A stretch of 9,598 bases of DNA from the NCBI GenBank assembly GCA_017998575.1, contig JAGOCV010000145.1, forward strand, positions 1 through 9,598, given 5' to 3'. This stretch comes from Burkholderiaceae bacterium (GTDB lineage Bacteria > Pseudomonadota > Gammaproteobacteria > Burkholderiales > Burkholderiaceae). The translations under genes were made by a program, and so were the position numbers. The notes beneath the pieces were generated by a model that saw only the letters and a list, made by a program, of their open reading frames with translations, was not told the origin of the DNA and searched no databases. This document shows positions 6,854-9,598 of this stretch, piece after piece. How positions within the stretch are numbered: position 1 is the stretch's first letter; each line of letters begins with the position of its first letter.

Positions 6854-7818
6854 CGATCGCCGCGACCCCCGTGCCGCAGGTGCCGGATGCCGCCACCATC
6901 CGCCGGGCGCATGCCGCGATTGCCCGTCACGGTGTGGTGCGCGAAACGCCGCTGTGGAAGCTGCCCGGCGCATCGCTGGGACTGGGCTGTGCCGAGGTCT
7001 GGCTCAAGCTCGAACACCTGCAGGCCGGCGGCAGCTTCAAGGCGCGCGGCATGCTCAACCGGTTGCTGGCCGGCCCGCTCACGCCGGCCGGAGTCGTCGT
7101 CGCTTCTGGGGGCAACGCCGGCATCGCCACGGCCGTGGCCGCGCGTGCGCTGGGTGCGCGATGCGAAGTCTTCGTGCCCTCGGTCAGCTCGCCCGCCAAG
7201 CAGGAGCGTCTGCGCGTCCTCGGTGCCCACGTCGTCGTGGCGGGCGACGCCTACGCCGACGCGCTGGCCGCATGCCTCGCGCGCCAGCAGGAAACCGGCG
7301 CGCTGCTCACCCACGCATATGACCAGCCCGAAGTGGTCGCCGGCGCCGGCACGCTGGCGCTGGAGATCGAGGCGCAGGGCGGCGTGCCCGACAGCGTGCT
7401 GGTCAGCGTGGGCGGCGGTGGGCTGATCGGCGGCGTGGCCAGCTGGTTCGCCGGCCGCTCGCAGGTCGTCGCACTGGAGCCCGAACTCGCGCCCACCCTC
7501 CATACCGCGCGGGCGGCGGGCCAGCCGGTGGACGTGTCCGTCGGTGGCGTGGCCGCCGATTCGCTGGGCGCGCGGCGCATCGGCGCCATCGCCTGGCAGG
7601 TGGCGCAGCGTCATGTGGCGCAGTCGCTGCTGCTGGCCGACGACGCCATCCGCGCCGCCCAGCACTGGCTGTGGCGCGAGCTCCGCCTGGCCGTGGAGCC
7701 CGCAGCGGCACTGCCGCTGGCGGCGCTGCAGACCGGCGCCTACGTTCCCCGGGCCGACGAGCGCGTCTGCCTCATCGTGTGCGGCGCCAACGTCGATCCC
7801 GCCTCCCTCTCGTCCTGA
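6850..7818 (+). CDS. PLP-dependent serine/threonine dehydratase (fold type II)
   Basis: This 322-residue enzyme is of the catabolic, single-domain serine/threonine dehydratase type with no C-terminal ACT regulatory domain. The PLP lysine is Lys64 in GGSFKARG, the substrate carboxylate loop is SGGNAG (86-91), and the glycine-rich phosphate loop is VGGGGLIGG (187-195). The family turns serine or threonine into pyruvate or 2-oxobutyrate and ammonia; relatives include serine racemase. The substrate here is uncertain because two motifs differ from well-studied members: the loop reads ASGGNAG where many have SSGNHG/SSGNHA, and the C-terminal cofactor loop reads CGAN (311-314) where SGGN is common. 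ATG 6850 overlaps the ispH stop (ATGA) and has AGGG upstream, so it is the third gene of the fkpB-ispH unit. A strong hairpin follows at 7834. Confidence 0.85.
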   Translation: MTIAATPVPQVPDAATIRRAHAAIARHGVVRETPLWKLPGASLGLGCAEVWLKLEHLQAGGSFKARGMLNRLLAGPLTPAGVVVASGGNAGIATAVAARALGARCEVFVPSVSSPAKQERLRVLGAHVVVAGDAYADALAACLARQQETGALLTHAYDQPEVVAGAGTLALEIEAQGGVPDSVLVSVGGGGLIGGVASWFAGRSQVVALEPELAPTLHTARAAGQPVDVSVGGVAADSLGARRIGAIAWQVAQRHVAQSLLLADDAIRAAQHWLWRELRLAVEPAAALPLAALQTGAYVPRADERVCLIVCGANVDPASLSS

Positions 7819-7833
7819 CGCCTCCACCGGCCA

Positions 7834-7865
7834 GGCGGCAGGCCGCGTATCGCGTGCCTGCCGCC
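7834..7865. repeat. long perfect dyad between the dehydratase gene and serS
   Basis: GGCGGCAGGC (7834-7843) and GCCTGCCGCC (7856-7865) are a perfect 10-bp inverted repeat. Inside, CGCG (7844-7847) and CGCG (7851-7854) extend the stem around a TAT loop with T7855 bulged. The dyad begins 16 nt after the dehydratase stop, ends 3 nt before the serS -10, and covers the serS -35 region. It could be a T-tract-free terminator of the upstream operon, an operator, or both. Confidence 0.6.
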
Positions 7866-7868
7866 ACC

Positions 7869-9179
<1,311 letters not shown>

Positions 9180-9184
9180 GATCT

Positions 9185-9227
9185 GCCCGCCGATTCTGTA
9201 GTACACTCGCGGGCTTCACTCGGTGAA
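9185..9227 (+). promoter_or_regulatory. promoter and leader of tRNA-Ser(CGA)
   Basis: TACACT (9202-9207) is the likely -10, with transcription starting near 9214 and a leader of about 18 nt removed by RNase P. The GC-rich CGCGGG right after it is the kind of discriminator linked to stringent control of stable RNA genes. TTGAGA (9176-9181), which contains the serS stop, is the best -35-like match but is 20 nt away, longer than ideal. GCCCGC (9185-9190) and GCGGGC (9209-9214) flank the -10, and TTCAC/GTGAA (9215-9227) forms a small hairpin in the leader. Confidence 0.45.
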
Positions 9228-9232
9228 ACCTA

Positions 9233-9321
<89 letters not shown>

Positions 9322-9330
9322 CGAGTCTGA

Positions 9331-9356
9331 AGCCCCTGCATTGCAGGGGCTTTTTT
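9331..9356 (+). terminator. intrinsic terminator after tRNA-Ser
   Basis: AGCCCCTGC (9331-9339) and GCAGGGGCT (9343-9351) form a 9-bp stem with loop ATT, followed directly by a run of six T (9351-9356). This is a textbook rho-independent terminator starting 11 nt after the tRNA CCA end, and the only T-tract terminator in the window. Confidence 0.93.
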
Positions 9357-9523
9357 ATTGTTCGAACGCTAGGCGCGGTGCGGGGTTGCGGCCGATGGCA
9401 CCCCGTCTCTCACTTCTCCGAAATACAGCTAGCAGCCCCCTTGCCCTGCTTTGGCGCTGGTTTCTCTCTACCCGGCGCTTTTGTCGATACAGATAGTGGC
9501 TAAAGCATGTTCAGGCCACGAGG
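9357..9523. other. non-coding stretch of lower GC, no recognisable gene
   Basis: Past the terminator, GC content and codon-like periodicity drop relative to the rest of the window. Short frames that cross this stretch begin inside the tRNA gene and resemble no protein I know. I see no promoter or repeat here. It may be decayed sequence between the tRNA gene and the possible mobile-element end at 9524. Confidence 0.4.
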
Positions 9524-9598
9524 TGTTGAATTCCGCCGAAATCTGATCCACTAAACGCGTTAGTTTTCATTCAGATCTGACCCACGTTAGCCCTACCC
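9524..9598. mobile_element. possible insertion-sequence end (IS21-like), cut by window edge
   Basis: ATCTGATCCAC (9541-9551) recurs as ATCTGACCCAC (9575-9585), 10 of 11 bases identical and 34 bp apart, and both are followed by GTTAG within a few bases. ACTAA-acgcg-TTAGT (9550-9564) is an inverted repeat between them. Multiple short terminal repeats containing TGAnCCAC are typical, from memory, of IS21-family ends, and TGTTGAATTC at 9524 could be the outer TG tip. No transposase lies inside the window, so family and orientation are inference. Confidence 0.35.

Overview
The window looks like chromosomal core DNA from a high-GC betaproteobacterium, most likely order Burkholderiales and family Comamonadaceae. 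This rests on base composition, codon use, the look of the IspH, SerRS and AI-2E-type proteins, and promoters whose -10 element sits almost against the start codon. The assignment is by recognition only; no search was run.

Layout. (1) 1-2133, plus strand: the 3' two thirds of a large FtsX/MacB-type ABC transporter permease (its start lies left of the window), overlapping by ATGA a group II truncated hemoglobin gene. (2) 2152-2811, minus strand: an Smr-domain protein converging on the hemoglobin gene; both stop codons sit in the arms of one inverted repeat. (3) 2937-4046, plus strand: an AI-2E/PerM-family membrane protein, divergent from smr, with a -10 placed so that its mRNA may be leaderless. 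(4) 4059-4559, minus strand: a general-stress-protein-26-like, pyridoxamine-phosphate-oxidase-fold protein. (5) 4684-5361, minus strand: RadC. (6) 5448-7818, plus strand: a tightly coupled block of an FKBP-type prolyl isomerase (fkpB), ispH and a PLP-dependent serine/threonine dehydratase, joined by two ATGA overlaps. (7) 7881-9179, plus strand: serS, with its own -10 and probable leaderless start, preceded by a large hairpin-forming dyad. (8) 9233-9320: tRNA-Ser(CGA), a substrate of SerRS, followed by an intrinsic terminator at 9331-9356. (9) 9357-9598: no convincing gene; lower GC, ending in short direct repeats that resemble an insertion-sequence terminus, possibly IS21-like.

Functions are mostly housekeeping: isoprenoid precursor synthesis (ispH), serylation of tRNA (serS plus tRNA-Ser), amino-acid deamination, protein folding, membrane transport and oxidative/NO-type stress (hemoglobin, flavin-fold protein). 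I see no CRISPR array, toxin-antitoxin pair, phage gene or obvious new multi-gene system. The most interesting signals are regulatory: the dyad overlapping the serS promoter, two probable leaderless starts, and the possible mobile-element boundary to the right of the tRNA gene.
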